A DNA stretch of 64,000 nucleotides from Candidatus Poribacteria bacterium (GCA_026004875.1 BPJZ01000004.1:1-64000); one strand, 5' to 3'. Numbered from the stretch's first letter, positions 46,021-56,770 are shown. The notes: generated by a model not told the origin, from the letters alone. Translations and numbers: made by a program.

Positions 46021-47091
46021 ATGGGAAAGGTCCGAATCGCCATCGTCGGCGCAGGGAACTGCGCTTCGGCACTCGTCCAGGGGCTCTATTACTATCGGAA
46101 CACGCCGGATGAGGAGTTCGTTCCGGGACTGATGCACGTCCGACTAGGGGGTTATCACGTTGGCGACGTGGAGGTGGTCGCCGCCTTTGATGTGGACGAA
46201 CAGAAGGTCGGAAAGGACCTCTCCGAGGCGCTCCGCGTGCCGCTGAACAACACAATTCAGTTTGCGGAGATTCCCAAAATGGACGTCCCCGTCCTGCGCG
46301 GCCCGACGTTGGACGGGCTGGGGAAGTACTACCGGCAGACGATCCAGGAGTCGGATCAGGAGCCAGTGGACGTCGCGCGGGTCCTCCAAGAGACCAACGC
46401 CGACATTCTCGTGAACTATCTTCCCGTCGGCAGCGAGCGGGCGACACGCTGGTACATGGAGCAGGCTCTCAAGGCCGGGGTTGGGGTAGTCAACTGCATT
46501 CCGGTCTTCATCGCGCGGGACCCCTCTTGGGCGAAGCGCTTTGAGGAGGCTGGGCTCCCCATCGTTGGGGACGACATCAAGGCTCAGGTCGGTGCGACGA
46601 TCGTCCATCGGGTGCTGACTCGTCTCCTGAACGATCGGGGGGTGCTCCTGGAGCGCACCTCGCAGCTCAACGTCGGAGGGAACATGGACTTCATGAACAT
46701 GCTCGAAAAGGAGCGGCTGGAGTCCAAACGGATCAGCAAGACCGACGCGGTGACCTCACAGCTCAGCTACAAGGTGGACCCGCGCAACGTCTACATCGGT
46801 CCTAGCGACTACGTCCCATGGCTGGAGGACCGGAAGTGGTGCTACCTGTACATCGAAGGCCGGGAGTTTGGAGACGTGCCGGTTCGGATCGAACTGAAGT
46901 TGGAGGTCTGGGACTCCCCGAACTCGGCGGGCGTGGCAATTGACGCCATCCGGTGCTGCAAGCTGGCGCTGGACCGAGGAATCGCCGGGGCGCTGATCGG
47001 CCCCAGCGCCTACTTCATGAAGTCCCCACCGGTCCAGTACACAGACGCTGAAGCCCATGAGATGGTCGAACAGTTCATCGCCGGGCGTTAG
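46021..47091 (+). CDS. ino1: Inositol-1-phosphate (myo-inositol-3-phosphate) synthase
   Basis: 356 residues from ATG 46021, with AGGAGG about 15 nt upstream and a closer AGAGGAC. It opens '[23 protein letters not shown]', the NAD-binding motif of bacterial and archaeal inositol phosphate synthases. '[23 protein letters not shown]', '[15 protein letters not shown]'-type, '[19 protein letters not shown]', '[12 protein letters not shown]' and '[12 protein letters not shown]' are all conserved landmarks, including the K of GDDIK at the active site. It cyclises glucose 6-phosphate to inositol phosphate using NAD+. It draws on the same substrate as Zwf, encoded 1.6 kb upstream. A perfect hairpin terminator follows. 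Confidence 0.93.
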   Translation: MGKVRIAIVGAGNCASALVQGLYYYRNTPDEEFVPGLMHVRLGGYHVGDVEVVAAFDVDEQKVGKDLSEALRVPLNNTIQFAEIPKMDVPVLRGPTLDGLGKYYRQTIQESDQEPVDVARVLQETNADILVNYLPVGSERATRWYMEQALKAGVGVVNCIPVFIARDPSWAKRFEEAGLPIVGDDIKAQVGATIVHRVLTRLLNDRGVLLERTSQLNVGGNMDFMNMLEKERLESKRISKTDAVTSQLSYKVDPRNVYIGPSDYVPWLEDRKWCYLYIEGREFGDVPVRIELKLEVWDSPNSAGVAIDAIRCCKLALDRGIAGALIGPSAYFMKSPPVQYTDAEAHEMVEQFIAGR

Positions 47092-47122
47092 TTCGGCCAG
47101 TTCCCAAAACGATTGAGAGCTA

Positions 47123-47154
47123 AACAGGGCGATCCCGGACGGGATCGCCCTGTT
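47123..47154 (+). terminator. Perfect 14-bp hairpin after ino1
   Basis: AACAGGGCGATCCC (47123-47136), loop GGAC, GGGATCGCCCTGTT (47141-47154). The stem is perfect and GC-rich and lies 32 nt after the ino1 stop. Only the two T residues ending the stem follow it, so there is no long U-tract, but position and strength fit an intrinsic terminator or a 3'-end stabiliser. Confidence 0.75.
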
Positions 47155-47194
47155 GCCGTATTCTGCAAGCTCCCCAAAGACGAAAGGAGAGAGG

Positions 47195-49807
47195 ATGCGA
47201 CTAGGGCTTTATTGCTGCTGGGCGCTGGTGGTCGTCGGATGGGTCAACCCCAAGACCAGCACCGCGGAGCCGTCGCTGCTGCTAAACGGGACCTTTGAGA
47301 CAGGCACCGAAGGATGGTCGCTCAGCCTTTGGCCGTCGGGCGAGCCGGACGAGGTCGCACGGGCGTTCTTTCGGACAGAACGGGTCGCTCATTCCGGACA
47401 AGCCTCGTTGGCGGTAGACACCTCGGCGTTTCTGGGGCGTGAATTGACGTTAGTCGCCAACGGACGGATCGGTGAAGGTATTCTCTCCCTCCGTGGGCGG
47501 GAGGTCGTCGTTTCGGGCTGGGTGTACGCCGAGCCAGGGACGGCCCTCCGCCCGATGAGGATGCGCCTTCGGACGTTTGGCCGTAATCCAACAGGGGAGA
47601 GCGTCTATGTGGGGGACGGCCCTTCGCTAGTCGTCTATCCAGAGCTCGGTCGGTGGAGCCGCTTTCAGGCGCGGGGGCGTCTCCCGGAGGCCGAGTTCAC
47701 CAGCGCGGACCTCCACTGTTCCATCCGACCCGATTTAGTCCCAACTAGGTTCTACCTGGACGACCTGCGAGTCGAGGCCGACGAGCCGCCGGCGCTGCAG
47801 TTGAGCGTTTTGCGCGACGCCCTCTGGAGCGACGAGAGAACACTACCGGTTCAGGTGCGCTGGAACCCAGCCCGGTGGGAAGGCGGCCCACCGGCACGGA
47901 TACGATTCGTCCTGCTCTCCGAAGACGGCCAGCCGGTCGAAGAGTGGAGCCGCCCGGCACAAGAGACGATCTTTGGACTGGTCTTCTCCCGGCCGCTTGA
48001 GGAGGGGAGCTACCACCTCCGCGCGGAGCTACTCGACCCAGTCGGCGGCCTCCTGGCAACGGACGAACGCCCCCTGATCGCTCTTGAAAGCCCGTGGAAA
48101 GGGATGCCTTCAATCCAGTTGCCGGATGAGAAAGAGTCGCCGTCCGGGGACGCCGTCCCGGAGGCCTATTTGGCGACGGGAACCCAGGCGCCGACCGATC
48201 TTCCCGACCGTCTTCCTGTACAGGCGGAGCCGGAGAGCCCCGACCTGGACCTTTCAGAAGAGGCCACGCGCGGATACGTGGTGTTCTCCCGCCACTATTT
48301 GGAACCGAGCTCGCGGAGGGCCCGTCCGCGGCCGGGAGAGGTAGGGCCCGTACGGCTTTTTGCCGCGCGCGGGGAGTATGAGCCGGCAACTCTTTCGGTC
48401 TGGGCGCAAGAGCCCTTAAAGGCCTTGAAGGTCAAGGCGGGGCCCCTTCTGGGCGAGCGAGGGGCGACGATCGGTGCGGAGCAGGTTAGCGTTCGGCTGG
48501 TCCGAGAGATCGAGGGCCTTCCCCGCTTCTTAGAGCGCCGGGAGAGCGTAGACCTGAACGCCGGGGAAACGGCAACCTTCTGGGTGATCGTTCACGTCCC
48601 GGAGGGAGTGGAGCCCGGGTTTTATCGCGGGGAGATGACCGTCTCGGCGGCGAGGCGTCCAACGACGCGGGTAGACCTGATCCTACGCGTGCTTCCGTTT
48701 GTCCTGCCGCGTTCGAAGAAAGGCTACGGCTTCTGGTGGAAGATGGACGCCCGCTGGAACGGTTATTACTCCCAAGAGCGACAAACGGCCCTGGAACAGA
48801 TCCGGCGGCAGTTTGTGCTTCTTCGCGAGTACGGTGTCAACTCGCTTTCGATTTACAGCCTGCCCCGAATGACTCGCGACGCAACGGGCGCCTTTCACTT
48901 TGACTTTCAACAGCAGCACTGGAACCACGATCCCTATTCGTTCGCGGAGATCGTCCAACTGGGGAAGGAGACGGGCCTTTTCTCTCCAGCGGTTCCGCTC
49001 CAGTATCCCGGTGCGGAGGCGTTGCACTCACAGTGGATCCGCTTTGACGAGCTAACACGAGAGTCTCCGGAGTTCGACGCCTTCTATCGGGAGGCCGTCC
49101 GTCGAATCGACGAGTGGGCAAAGGAGCAAGGGATTACGCTCGCGTTCGCCGTCGTGGACGAGATCGGCAACTCCGAGGAGCGACGACGCGAGGCACTTCG
49201 CTTTTATCGCCTGGCGACAGAAGCGGATGTGCTCACTTCGGTGACGGACAATTCGATGCACGGCGGCGTGCACCTGATGGGCCAGGAGCGTTTTGACGCG
49301 ATCGTTCGGATGCGGGTGTACAACTTCATCGTACCGGAGATGATCGAGGACGCACGGGCGTCTGGGGATTCCCTTTGGCTCTACAACCTTTCCAGCGGCG
49401 GCTGGGACGGAAAGCGAGATCGGTTTCTGTTTGGTCGGTTCACCGAGCGCGTCGGAGCAGAAGGAAACCTGCAATGGGCCTTCCAGTGGCCCAGCGGCAA
49501 TCGGAGTCCGTACCAGGCCGCAGCTGCTGGAGAGCGCACCGGATACCACTACGCCCTTCCGGCGCCCGACGGGCCGTTACCGACGCTCGGACTGGAGGGC
49601 GTTCGAGAGGGGATCGATGACGCCCGCTATCTGGAGCTGCTTCGACGCAGGCGTCCCGAACGAGTTGAAGCGCTCCTTGAGGACATCCCCCTTTACAGCT
49701 TTCGGATTGAGGAGTATTTGGACTCGCGAGGCGGTGCGAGCTTCGAGGCCTGGCGCTGGCGAGTGGCGCGAGAAATTCTCAGAGCGGAGAGCGGTTTCAA
49801 GCGCTGA
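47195..49807 (+). CDS. Secreted DUF4091-type protein with N-terminal carbohydrate-binding domain
   Basis: 870 residues from ATG 47195 (MRLGLYCCWALVVVGW), with GAAAGGAGAGAGG upstream. The signal peptide is followed by a jelly-roll module (about 25-205; 'LLNGTFETGTEGWSLS', 'RFYLDDLRVE'), then beta domains, then a segment 'VRLFAARGEYEPATLSVWA' with 'FWVIVHVPEGVEPGFYRGEMTV' that commonly precedes DUF4091 catalytic-like barrels. The barrel part has 'GFWWKMDARWNGY', 'LREYGVNSLSIY' and 'FAVVDEIGNSEERR', the last offering candidate acidic residues. The end, 'GLEGVREGIDDARYLELL', matches the DUF4091 C-terminal motif. It probably acts on extracellular polysaccharide; activity unproven. Confidence 0.65.
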   Translation: MRLGLYCCWALVVVGWVNPKTSTAEPSLLLNGTFETGTEGWSLSLWPSGEPDEVARAFFRTERVAHSGQASLAVDTSAFLGRELTLVANGRIGEGILSLRGREVVVSGWVYAEPGTALRPMRMRLRTFGRNPTGESVYVGDGPSLVVYPELGRWSRFQARGRLPEAEFTSADLHCSIRPDLVPTRFYLDDLRVEADEPPALQLSVLRDALWSDERTLPVQVRWNPARWEGGPPARIRFVLLSEDGQPVEEWSRPAQETIFGLVFSRPLEEGSYHLRAELLDPVGGLLATDERPLIALESPWKGMPSIQLPDEKESPSGDAVPEAYLATGTQAPTDLPDRLPVQAEPESPDLDLSEEATRGYVVFSRHYLEPSSRRARPRPGEVGPVRLFAARGEYEPATLSVWAQEPLKALKVKAGPLLGERGATIGAEQVSVRLVREIEGLPRFLERRESVDLNAGETATFWVIVHVPEGVEPGFYRGEMTVSAARRPTTRVDLILRVLPFVLPRSKKGYGFWWKMDARWNGYYSQERQTALEQIRRQFVLLREYGVNSLSIYSLPRMTRDATGAFHFDFQQQHWNHDPYSFAEIVQLGKETGLFSPAVPLQYPGAEALHSQWIRFDELTRESPEFDAFYREAVRRIDEWAKEQGITLAFAVVDEIGNSEERRREALRFYRLATEADVLTSVTDNSMHGGVHLMGQERFDAIVRMRVYNFIVPEMIEDARASGDSLWLYNLSSGGWDGKRDRFLFGRFTERVGAEGNLQWAFQWPSGNRSPYQAAAAGERTGYHYALPAPDGPLPTLGLEGVREGIDDARYLELLRRRRPERVEALLEDIPLYSFRIEEYLDSRGGASFEAWRWRVAREILRAESGFKR

Positions 49808-49808
49808 G

Positions 49809-50708
49809 CTATCCCATTCGAGCACGAGGATGAAGCGCGTCGTAAAGCCGCCGGAGCCGCTCCCTCGTCACGTGGGTATAGATCTGGGTTGTCGTCAAAC
49901 TCGCGTGGCCTAAAAGCTCCTGCACGGATCGGAGATCGGCCCCTCGGTCCAGTAGGTGGGTCGCAAAACTGTGCCGAAGCGTGTGCGGCGAGACGCGCTT
50001 TTTGATCCCGGCCTGCTTCAAGTAGAACTGAAGCCGGTAGCGCACCGCCCGTGCGCTCAGGCGGGTGCCATGATGGCTCAGGAATAGCGCCTTTGGGTCT
50101 TGGACTTGAGCGCAGAGGAGCTCTCGAACGCTCAGGTAGTGGCGGAGCGCTTCGGTTGCCGTCCGACCGACCGGAACGATCCTCTCCCTTTGGCCCTTTC
50201 CGAGGACACGGAGCGTTCCATCAGGGAGGAGGTGATCTACGTTCAGAGCGACCGCCTCACCGACGCGCACGCCGGTTGCGTAAAGCAGCTCTAGCAGGGC
50301 CCGATCGCGCGCCCCGACGGGGGTTTTCGGGTCCGGGGTCCCCAACAAGGCTTCCACCTCTTCGACGGTCAGAAACTCCGGAAGTCGGCGCTCCCGATTC
50401 GGAGAGCGGATCTGTGCCGTCGGGTTGGTGGCCAACCGTCCTCCAGCGCGAAGCCATCGGAAGAGGGAGCGAACGGCGGCCAACCGTCGCGCCACCGTTG
50501 TGCGGGCCAGGTTCCTTTCCAGAAGGGAGGCCAGGAAAGCCCGAAGATGGGCCGGACCGACCTCCTCCGCTTGGATTATTTGGCGTCCCTCGCAGAAGGC
50601 ACAAAACTGTTCCAAATCGCACCGGTAGGCGCGCACCGTGTGCGGCGAAAGCCGCTCCACCCGCTCCAGATGAACGAGGAACTCCTCGACAACCGCTCTC
50701 AGCAACAT
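49809..50708 (-). CDS. xerC: Tyrosine recombinase XerC/XerD-type
   Basis: 299 residues from ATG 50708, the normal Xer length. The N-terminal SAM-like DNA-binding domain shows 'FLVHLERVERLSPHTVRAYRCDLEQF'. The catalytic domain has the full set: R in 'ATGVRVGEAVAL', K in the beta-hairpin 'LRVLGKGQRERIVPVG', H-x-x-R in 'SPHTLRHSFATHLLDRGA', H in 'ELLGHASLTTTQIYTHV' and the nucleophile Tyr of IYTH. It is likely the chromosome-dimer-resolving recombinase rather than a phage integrase, because no mobile element surrounds it. Choice between XerC and XerD is not possible from sequence alone. It is 1 nt past the convergent DUF4091 stop. Confidence 0.88.
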   Translation of the reverse strand: MLLRAVVEEFLVHLERVERLSPHTVRAYRCDLEQFCAFCEGRQIIQAEEVGPAHLRAFLASLLERNLARTTVARRLAAVRSLFRWLRAGGRLATNPTAQIRSPNRERRLPEFLTVEEVEALLGTPDPKTPVGARDRALLELLYATGVRVGEAVALNVDHLLPDGTLRVLGKGQRERIVPVGRTATEALRHYLSVRELLCAQVQDPKALFLSHHGTRLSARAVRYRLQFYLKQAGIKKRVSPHTLRHSFATHLLDRGADLRSVQELLGHASLTTTQIYTHVTRERLRRLYDALHPRARMG

Positions 50709-50749
50709 GGCCGCGACACCCCCTGAGTCATGCTTTCCGCAAAAAGGAC

Positions 50750-51451
50750 TTACGCTCCGGTCGGAGGGAGCGATTCGCCCAGCGCCCAGCGGATACCGTT
50801 TCGGAGAAGTTGTCGAAACTGAGGAAGCGCGAAGTCCTCCGGATGGCCCAGAGAGGTGTAAAACGTCCGGCGCGGCGTCGTCCGCACCCAGGCGACCGGG
50901 TTTGGGACCCGTTCCTCCCGTGGGCTAGGCCCGACCGAGCGGCCCATCAACAGCGGACGGCAGTCCGCCGGCAGCGGCAAGACATAGTACAGCCAGGAGC
51001 GCGCAACAAAGGGATAATCCACCCCGTTCAGAATCGGATCGCCTTCCGCTTCAGGGTGAAGATAAACGACGGTGCTAGACTCATGCCCGTAGTGAAAGCG
51101 CCAAGGCGTGCCGAAGACCTCCGCCCCAAAGTGGTTCCAGATCGCCAAGGGAGAGCCTTCAGGGTACCGAAACGCGTGGGTGGAGGTGCGCAGGCCGACA
51201 ACGGGCCGCCCCGAGTCCAGATAGGCGCGGATCGGCTCAAGCTGCTCCGGTGGGAGCTCCCGAAACCGAAGGTAGGTTACCAGACAGTCGGCCTCCTGGA
51301 GGGCCTCCAGGCCGGGCAGGTTCTGGCGATCCTTCGCCTGGAGGAGGCTGACGCTCCAGCCGTACCGCTCCACCAGCTCCCAGGCGACCTGGGGCATCGT
51401 GCGCTCCGAACGGTACTCCGCCTCGCCGATCAGGAAGACCACATGCGGCAT
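50750..51451 (-). CDS. ThuA-like (trehalose-utilisation-like) protein
   Basis: 233 residues from ATG 51451 (MPHVVFLIGEAEYRSERT), with GGGAG upstream; the ORF-track start at 51925 adds a 158-residue low-complexity leader that overlaps the divergent gene and is not credible. It has a class-I glutamine-amidotransferase-like fold: 'ADCLVTYLRFRELPPEQLEPIRAYLDSGRPVVGLRTSTHAF', quoted in pattern, 'WNHFGAEVFGTPWRFHYG' and 'RTFYTSLGHPEDF' are ThuA landmarks. No catalytic Cys is present at the elbow (GLRTSTHAF instead), as usual for ThuA. Members take part in sugar metabolism in proteobacteria; here the substrate is unknown. Confidence 0.78.
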   Translation of the reverse strand: MPHVVFLIGEAEYRSERTMPQVAWELVERYGWSVSLLQAKDRQNLPGLEALQEADCLVTYLRFRELPPEQLEPIRAYLDSGRPVVGLRTSTHAFRYPEGSPLAIWNHFGAEVFGTPWRFHYGHESSTVVYLHPEAEGDPILNGVDYPFVARSWLYYVLPLPADCRPLLMGRSVGPSPREERVPNPVAWVRTTPRRTFYTSLGHPEDFALPQFRQLLRNGIRWALGESLPPTGA

Positions 51452-51674
51452 TTCGTCTTTGCTCCCATTGGATTGTTCCGCCTTCGACCGATAGGGATCG
51501 GTTGGAACCGGTGCAGAGCGTATCCTAGCAGGGGAGCCGGCAGAAGGAAAGGGCGTCCTCAAGGCGTTCCAACGCTGGGCGAGGGCTAGAAGGGTTCCTA
51601 CTTGCTCGCGTCCGAAGCCCGTGCAAGGATGAGATCGGGAGCCCCTCGAAAGATGAGCGCTTCCGGTAGGATCG

Positions 51675-52502
51675 ATGCTTCGCAAGCTGTTCGTTCGCAC
51701 CTTCTGGACAGTGTACGACCATCTGGGCTTGCTTCTGCTGGCCAGCCTCGGGTGGACAGCCCTTTCTTGGCCGTGGTGGGGTGGGGTGCTTCTGCTTGCG
51801 CGGGCGCTTCGCCCACCGCTGTCGGAGCTGACCTTGCTCGCGCTGATTCCGGTCACAGCGTTGAACCCGGCAAGCCTTGGACTAGCCGCACTGGCCCGGG
51901 AGCTGGTCCGCACCGGTGAGGCCACCGCTGGCCTCTTCTGGACCGGCCTTCGCCGACACCTGTTTCGCTCGCTGTGGTTGATGGCGTTTGGCGCGCTGGT
52001 GGCCTTGATCTTGGGGTCTAGTTGGGCCGTTTACTCGGCGGAACGTCTCCCTCTGGTGGGCCGGTGGGGGAACCGGATCGCGGCCGGGCTGACCGTCTGG
52101 GTGGTCCTTTTTGCCCTCCTGGCCGGAAGCTATTGGTCGCCGTTGGCCGCGGACCTGAGCGGTCGAAGGATCGGACTGAAGACCGTTCTGTATCGCTCAG
52201 CGCTGTTGACTTTGGATAACCCCGGCTTTACGCTTGGAGTGGCGCTGCTCTGCTGGGCGTCGTGGGCCTTTTGGGCTGCGACCGGTCTGGGGTTGTTTGT
52301 TTTGGCTGCCGGATGGTCGGCGGTCCTTCAACGCCACGCGCGCGACCTGCTCGGGGAGAAGTACGAGGTCGTCGAGACGCTCCGCCAGGAGGGCCGACCG
52401 GTCAGCCGCGCCGCCGTACGCGCGGCGCTTCAAGAACGATGGCGTCAGGAGCCCCAGCGGTCCTGGAGGGAGCTGATCCGCCCCTGGGACGCCCGCTCCT
52501 AG
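51675..52502 (+). CDS. DUF624/YesL-like multi-pass membrane protein
   Basis: 275 residues from ATG 51675. It has five or six hydrophobic helices ('LGLLLLASLGWTALSWPWW', 'ELTLLALIPVTALNPASLGLAAL', 'LWLMAFGALVALILGSSW', 'IAAGLTVWVVLFALLAGSYW', 'TLGVALLCWASWAFWAATGLGLFVLAAGW', the last quoted as a pattern) and a cytoplasmic, Arg-rich C-terminal tail. The alternation of amphipathic linker 'FWTGLRRHLFRSL' with helices resembles YesL/DUF624 proteins, which often sit near sugar-uptake genes; the assignment is weak. No ribosome site better than GGTAGG was seen. It precedes eno by 55 nt. Confidence 0.55.
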   Translation: MLRKLFVRTFWTVYDHLGLLLLASLGWTALSWPWWGGVLLLARALRPPLSELTLLALIPVTALNPASLGLAALARELVRTGEATAGLFWTGLRRHLFRSLWLMAFGALVALILGSSWAVYSAERLPLVGRWGNRIAAGLTVWVVLFALLAGSYWSPLAADLSGRRIGLKTVLYRSALLTLDNPGFTLGVALLCWASWAFWAATGLGLFVLAAGWSAVLQRHARDLLGEKYEVVETLRQEGRPVSRAAVRAALQERWRQEPQRSWRELIRPWDARS

Positions 52503-52518
52503 CAGTGTTCGTTGCTAA

Positions 52519-53865
<1,347 letters not shown>

Positions 53866-53985
53866 GACAAGACTCCGCTGGAACGCTTTGGAAGACCGAC
53901 GCGTTCCTTAAAGGCACCGGCTGGAGCGGGGGACCGGGAATCGGTCTGGATCTCGGCGAGAGACCTCACGCTGGAGCTGGTCGAA

Positions 53986-54285
53986 ATGAACGCCGATCGC
54001 AGATGGTGGCTGGTTTTAACGGGAATTCCGCTGCTGCTGCTCATTCTGGTCGGGACGCGAATCGCCCAGGAGTGGGGCGCCTTTCGCCAGGCGCAGGCGA
54101 TTCGACGGGAGTACCTGGCACGCCGCGAGCAGCTTCTCCAGGAGCGTTCCCGGCTCCGCCATCTGGTTGAGACGCTCCAGAACGATCCTCTTACCCAGGA
54201 GCGGCTGATTCGATCGTTCGGATACGTGCGCCCCGGTGAGACCGTCTACGTCGTTCCGCGAGAGCCTTCCTCGTCCTCGCCGTAG
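53986..54285 (+). CDS. ftsB: Septum formation initiator FtsB/DivIC family
   Basis: 99 residues from ATG 53986. A short cytoplasmic start is followed by one membrane helix (WWLVLTGIPLLLLILVGTRIA), a coiled coil (about 35-65, 'AIRREYLARREQLLQERSRLRHLVE') and the terminal motif 'DPLTQERLIRSFGYVRPGETVYVVP', which is the FtsB/DivIC signature (R-x-x-x-x-Y/G-Y-x-x-P-G-E). In Escherichia coli FtsB bridges FtsL and FtsQ in the divisome. It follows eno as in many genomes. An FtsL-like partner is encoded at 58.9 kb. The gap of 120 nt after eno shows no obvious promoter or terminator. Confidence 0.85.
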   Translation: MNADRRWWLVLTGIPLLLLILVGTRIAQEWGAFRQAQAIRREYLARREQLLQERSRLRHLVETLQNDPLTQERLIRSFGYVRPGETVYVVPREPSSSSP

Positions 54286-54349
54286 CGGCAGAAGGGACGC
54301 CTTCAGGCCTTCGGAGGGAGCTCCCACGAGGTTCAAGCTGCTCGTCTTC

Positions 54350-56770
54350 ATGGAGCAATCGAGCGTTCGTTTTTGGGGAACGCTGCTTCTGCTAGGAGCG
54401 GTGCTTCTCTCCAGAGCAGGCGCTGCGGACCCGCCGTTTTTGGCCGAAGATCGGTCGTCTCCAGTGCTAAGCGCAATGCTTCCAGCACTGCCTGTCGCGG
54501 CTCCTGACGGGCCGCTGGGCTCAAACGTCAACCCAGCGGTATTGGCGGCTTCGCCTCGCTTAAGTCTTCGCTACATCCGGGGGGTTCAGGGTTCCCCTCG
54601 AGGGGAGAACAGCTTCTGGTTTGCGGCCAAGGGGGTGGGGATGGGCTTAGAGTACTTCTCCGCTTCGCCACCGGTGCCGACACCAGGACTCCTGCCGGAG
54701 ACAGTCTCCCTCCGTCGTTGGACCTGGTCGGGCGGCTCCCACCTAGGGGGTGGCCTCTACTGGGGAGTGGCACGAATCAGCTACGCTTCCCAAGACCCTC
54801 AATACGACCGGCTGAGCCTCTGGGACGTAGGGCTGCTCTACCGTCGGCAGTGGGTTTCGCTTGGCTTGGTCGTGCGCCGGCTCAACCGCCCGGAGCTTTA
54901 CGGCCAACGGTTGGAACGAGCGTTCGATCTGGGAGTCGCCTGGAGACCTCGAACGGATCGCCTTACGTTTTCGTTCGACCTGCGCCGATTAGATTCGGAA
55001 TCGTTTCGGACGGCATGGAAGCGCCAACGCTACCGATTAGGCCTGAACCTGGAACCGATCGAAGGGGTGGAGATTCAGGCGAATGCCTATGGAAACCGCC
55101 AGTTTGACCTTGCGGTGACGCTCCGGTGGGGAACGGTCGGAATCGGAGGGCTCCATCGCCTGGAGGAGGGCCAGAAAGCTGGCACAATCGGCTGGATTGA
55201 GCTCCGCGAAGACCAGACCCATCCGCCTCTTCGCCGTCGCCGGATCGCCCTGGACCTGAAGCTTCAGGACTGGGAGGAGATCTATCCTCGACTGCGCGAC
55301 GACCAGACGGTGGCGGGGGTGCTCCTCCGGCTGGACGGCGAACGGATGCCCTTGGCCCACTGGGAAGCGCTGCGAAAGCAGATCTTGGACCTGCGCCACC
55401 GCGGGGTAGAGGTGTTGATCTTCATCCGCCGAACCGGCACGGGCGGCTATTGGATCGCCTCTGCCGCCGACGGGATTCTGATAGACCCGCTGGGTGAGCT
55501 GGAGCTAACCGGCCTCCACTCCCGACGGCTTTATTACGGTCCGCTGTTGGAACGAATCGGCCTGGAGCCAATCTTCGTTCGCCGAGGGCCGTACAAGGCC
55601 GCGCCGGAGAGCTGGACACAGCAGGGACCCTCCCCAGCCGCCGAGCACAACCGGGAGGCGTTGTTCGCAGAACTCTTCTTACGGGTCTCGACCGACCTGA
55701 CACGTTCAAGGCCCCAGATATCCGCCCCTTTGGGGGTGCTGTATCGGCAGGGGTACTTTCTGGGCGCGGAAGCCGTCTCCGCAGGACTAGCGGACGACTC
55801 CGTTACCAAGCAGGAGGCAGCGACACAGCTCCGGGAACGGCTCAAGGCCCAGCTCCTCACGGCCCAGGAGTACCGTTCGGAACGGCATCGCTCCCGGAGC
55901 TGGACCGTTCCTCCTTCGCGGATCGCCGTCATTCGGATTCAGGGAACGTTAGTCGAGAAGGCCGACTGGTTCCAGGTGGCCAGTGGGGAGGTCTGCTCCG
56001 CCGAGGAGATCGCCCAGGCCTTGGACCGAGCGCGCTCCGACGACTCGGTGCGGGCGACCGTTCTGGCAATCGACAGCGGTGGCGGACTGGTCAGCGCCGC
56101 CGAACGCATCTGGCGATCCGTCGCCCAGGCGGCCGAGGAAAAGCCGATCGTCGCGGTGATCGAGGGGATCGGGGCCTCCGGCGCCTACTATGTGGCCACC
56201 GGCGCCCACCGGATTTTGGCCGGAGCCACCTCGATCACCGGTTCGATCGGAGTTTACTCCGGAATCATCGGTGTCGGTGGCCTGCTCGATCGCCTGGGGA
56301 TTGCAGCCTCAGAGCTAGATTATGGCTACGCCGGCAGTACGGGCCTCTGGACGACCTCACCGACGCCGGAGGACCGAGAACGCCTGGAGCGCCAGGTTGG
56401 CCGACTGTACGATCATTTTATCCGAAGCGTTGCAGAACGCCGCTTGCTTCCGCTACCGTTAACCATAGCAGCGGCCGAAGGTCAGGTTTGGACCGGTCGA
56501 AGTGCGCGGGCGCGGGGGCTCATCGACGCCATTGGAACTCTGGAGGATGGAATCGCGGAGGCCAAGCGACTAGCCGGAATCCCGGCCCAAGGAGCGGTTG
56601 AGCTTCTCTGGCTTCCGGAGCCTTCTTGGAAGAGACGCATCTCCCAGATGCTCGCTCCTCTCTCCGGGAGGGTCCCTCGTCCTTGGGCCGCGATTGTCGG
56701 CGAAGCTGGAGGGCGCAGGCTCGGCGAACCGATGGCCTACGAGCCGCTGGCCCAGTGGGAGACACCGTGA
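54350..56770 (+). CDS. sppA: SppA-type signal peptide peptidase fused to N-terminal beta-barrel-like domain
   Basis: 806 residues from ATG 54350 (MEQSSVRFWGTLLLLGAVLL, then a signal cleavage region ending AGA-A); no strong ribosome site, so the start is uncertain. Residues about 30-300 look like an outer-membrane barrel: 'NPAVLAASPRLSLRY', as in FadL/PorV-type starts, then repeated strand pairs such as 'GLYWGVARISYAS' and 'RLTFSFDLRRLDS'. Residues about 310-800 are a double SppA: the N half has 'YWIASAADGILIDPLGELELTGL' and the catalytic Lys in RRGPYKAAPE (about 415); the C half has 'AIDSGGG', the Ser nucleophile in GIGASGAYYVATGAHRIL (about 610) and 'TGSIGVY'. It should cut leftover signal peptides or membrane peptides. 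The barrel fusion is unusual. Confidence 0.8.
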   Translation: MEQSSVRFWGTLLLLGAVLLSRAGAADPPFLAEDRSSPVLSAMLPALPVAAPDGPLGSNVNPAVLAASPRLSLRYIRGVQGSPRGENSFWFAAKGVGMGLEYFSASPPVPTPGLLPETVSLRRWTWSGGSHLGGGLYWGVARISYASQDPQYDRLSLWDVGLLYRRQWVSLGLVVRRLNRPELYGQRLERAFDLGVAWRPRTDRLTFSFDLRRLDSESFRTAWKRQRYRLGLNLEPIEGVEIQANAYGNRQFDLAVTLRWGTVGIGGLHRLEEGQKAGTIGWIELREDQTHPPLRRRRIALDLKLQDWEEIYPRLRDDQTVAGVLLRLDGERMPLAHWEALRKQILDLRHRGVEVLIFIRRTGTGGYWIASAADGILIDPLGELELTGLHSRRLYYGPLLERIGLEPIFVRRGPYKAAPESWTQQGPSPAAEHNREALFAELFLRVSTDLTRSRPQISAPLGVLYRQGYFLGAEAVSAGLADDSVTKQEAATQLRERLKAQLLTAQEYRSERHRSRSWTVPPSRIAVIRIQGTLVEKADWFQVASGEVCSAEEIAQALDRARSDDSVRATVLAIDSGGGLVSAAERIWRSVAQAAEEKPIVAVIEGIGASGAYYVATGAHRILAGATSITGSIGVYSGIIGVGGLLDRLGIAASELDYGYAGSTGLWTTSPTPEDRERLERQVGRLYDHFIRSVAERRLLPLPLTIAAAEGQVWTGRSARARGLIDAIGTLEDGIAEAKRLAGIPAQGAVELLWLPEPSWKRRISQMLAPLSGRVPRPWAAIVGEAGGRRLGEPMAYEPLAQWETP

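Noticed and set aside
49809-50708. Xer-type recombinase as a sign of a mobile element
   Set aside because: Its length and motifs match housekeeping XerC/D, and I found no att-like repeats, tRNA or phage genes beside it.
50051-51589. 512-aa plus-strand ORF
   Set aside because: Low-complexity Arg/Pro shadow over the Xer recombinase and ThuA-like genes on the other strand.
51452-51925. N-terminal 158-residue extension of the ThuA-like ORF
   Set aside because: Ser/Arg-rich with no fold; it overlaps the divergent membrane protein gene, and ATG 51451 has its own ribosome site.
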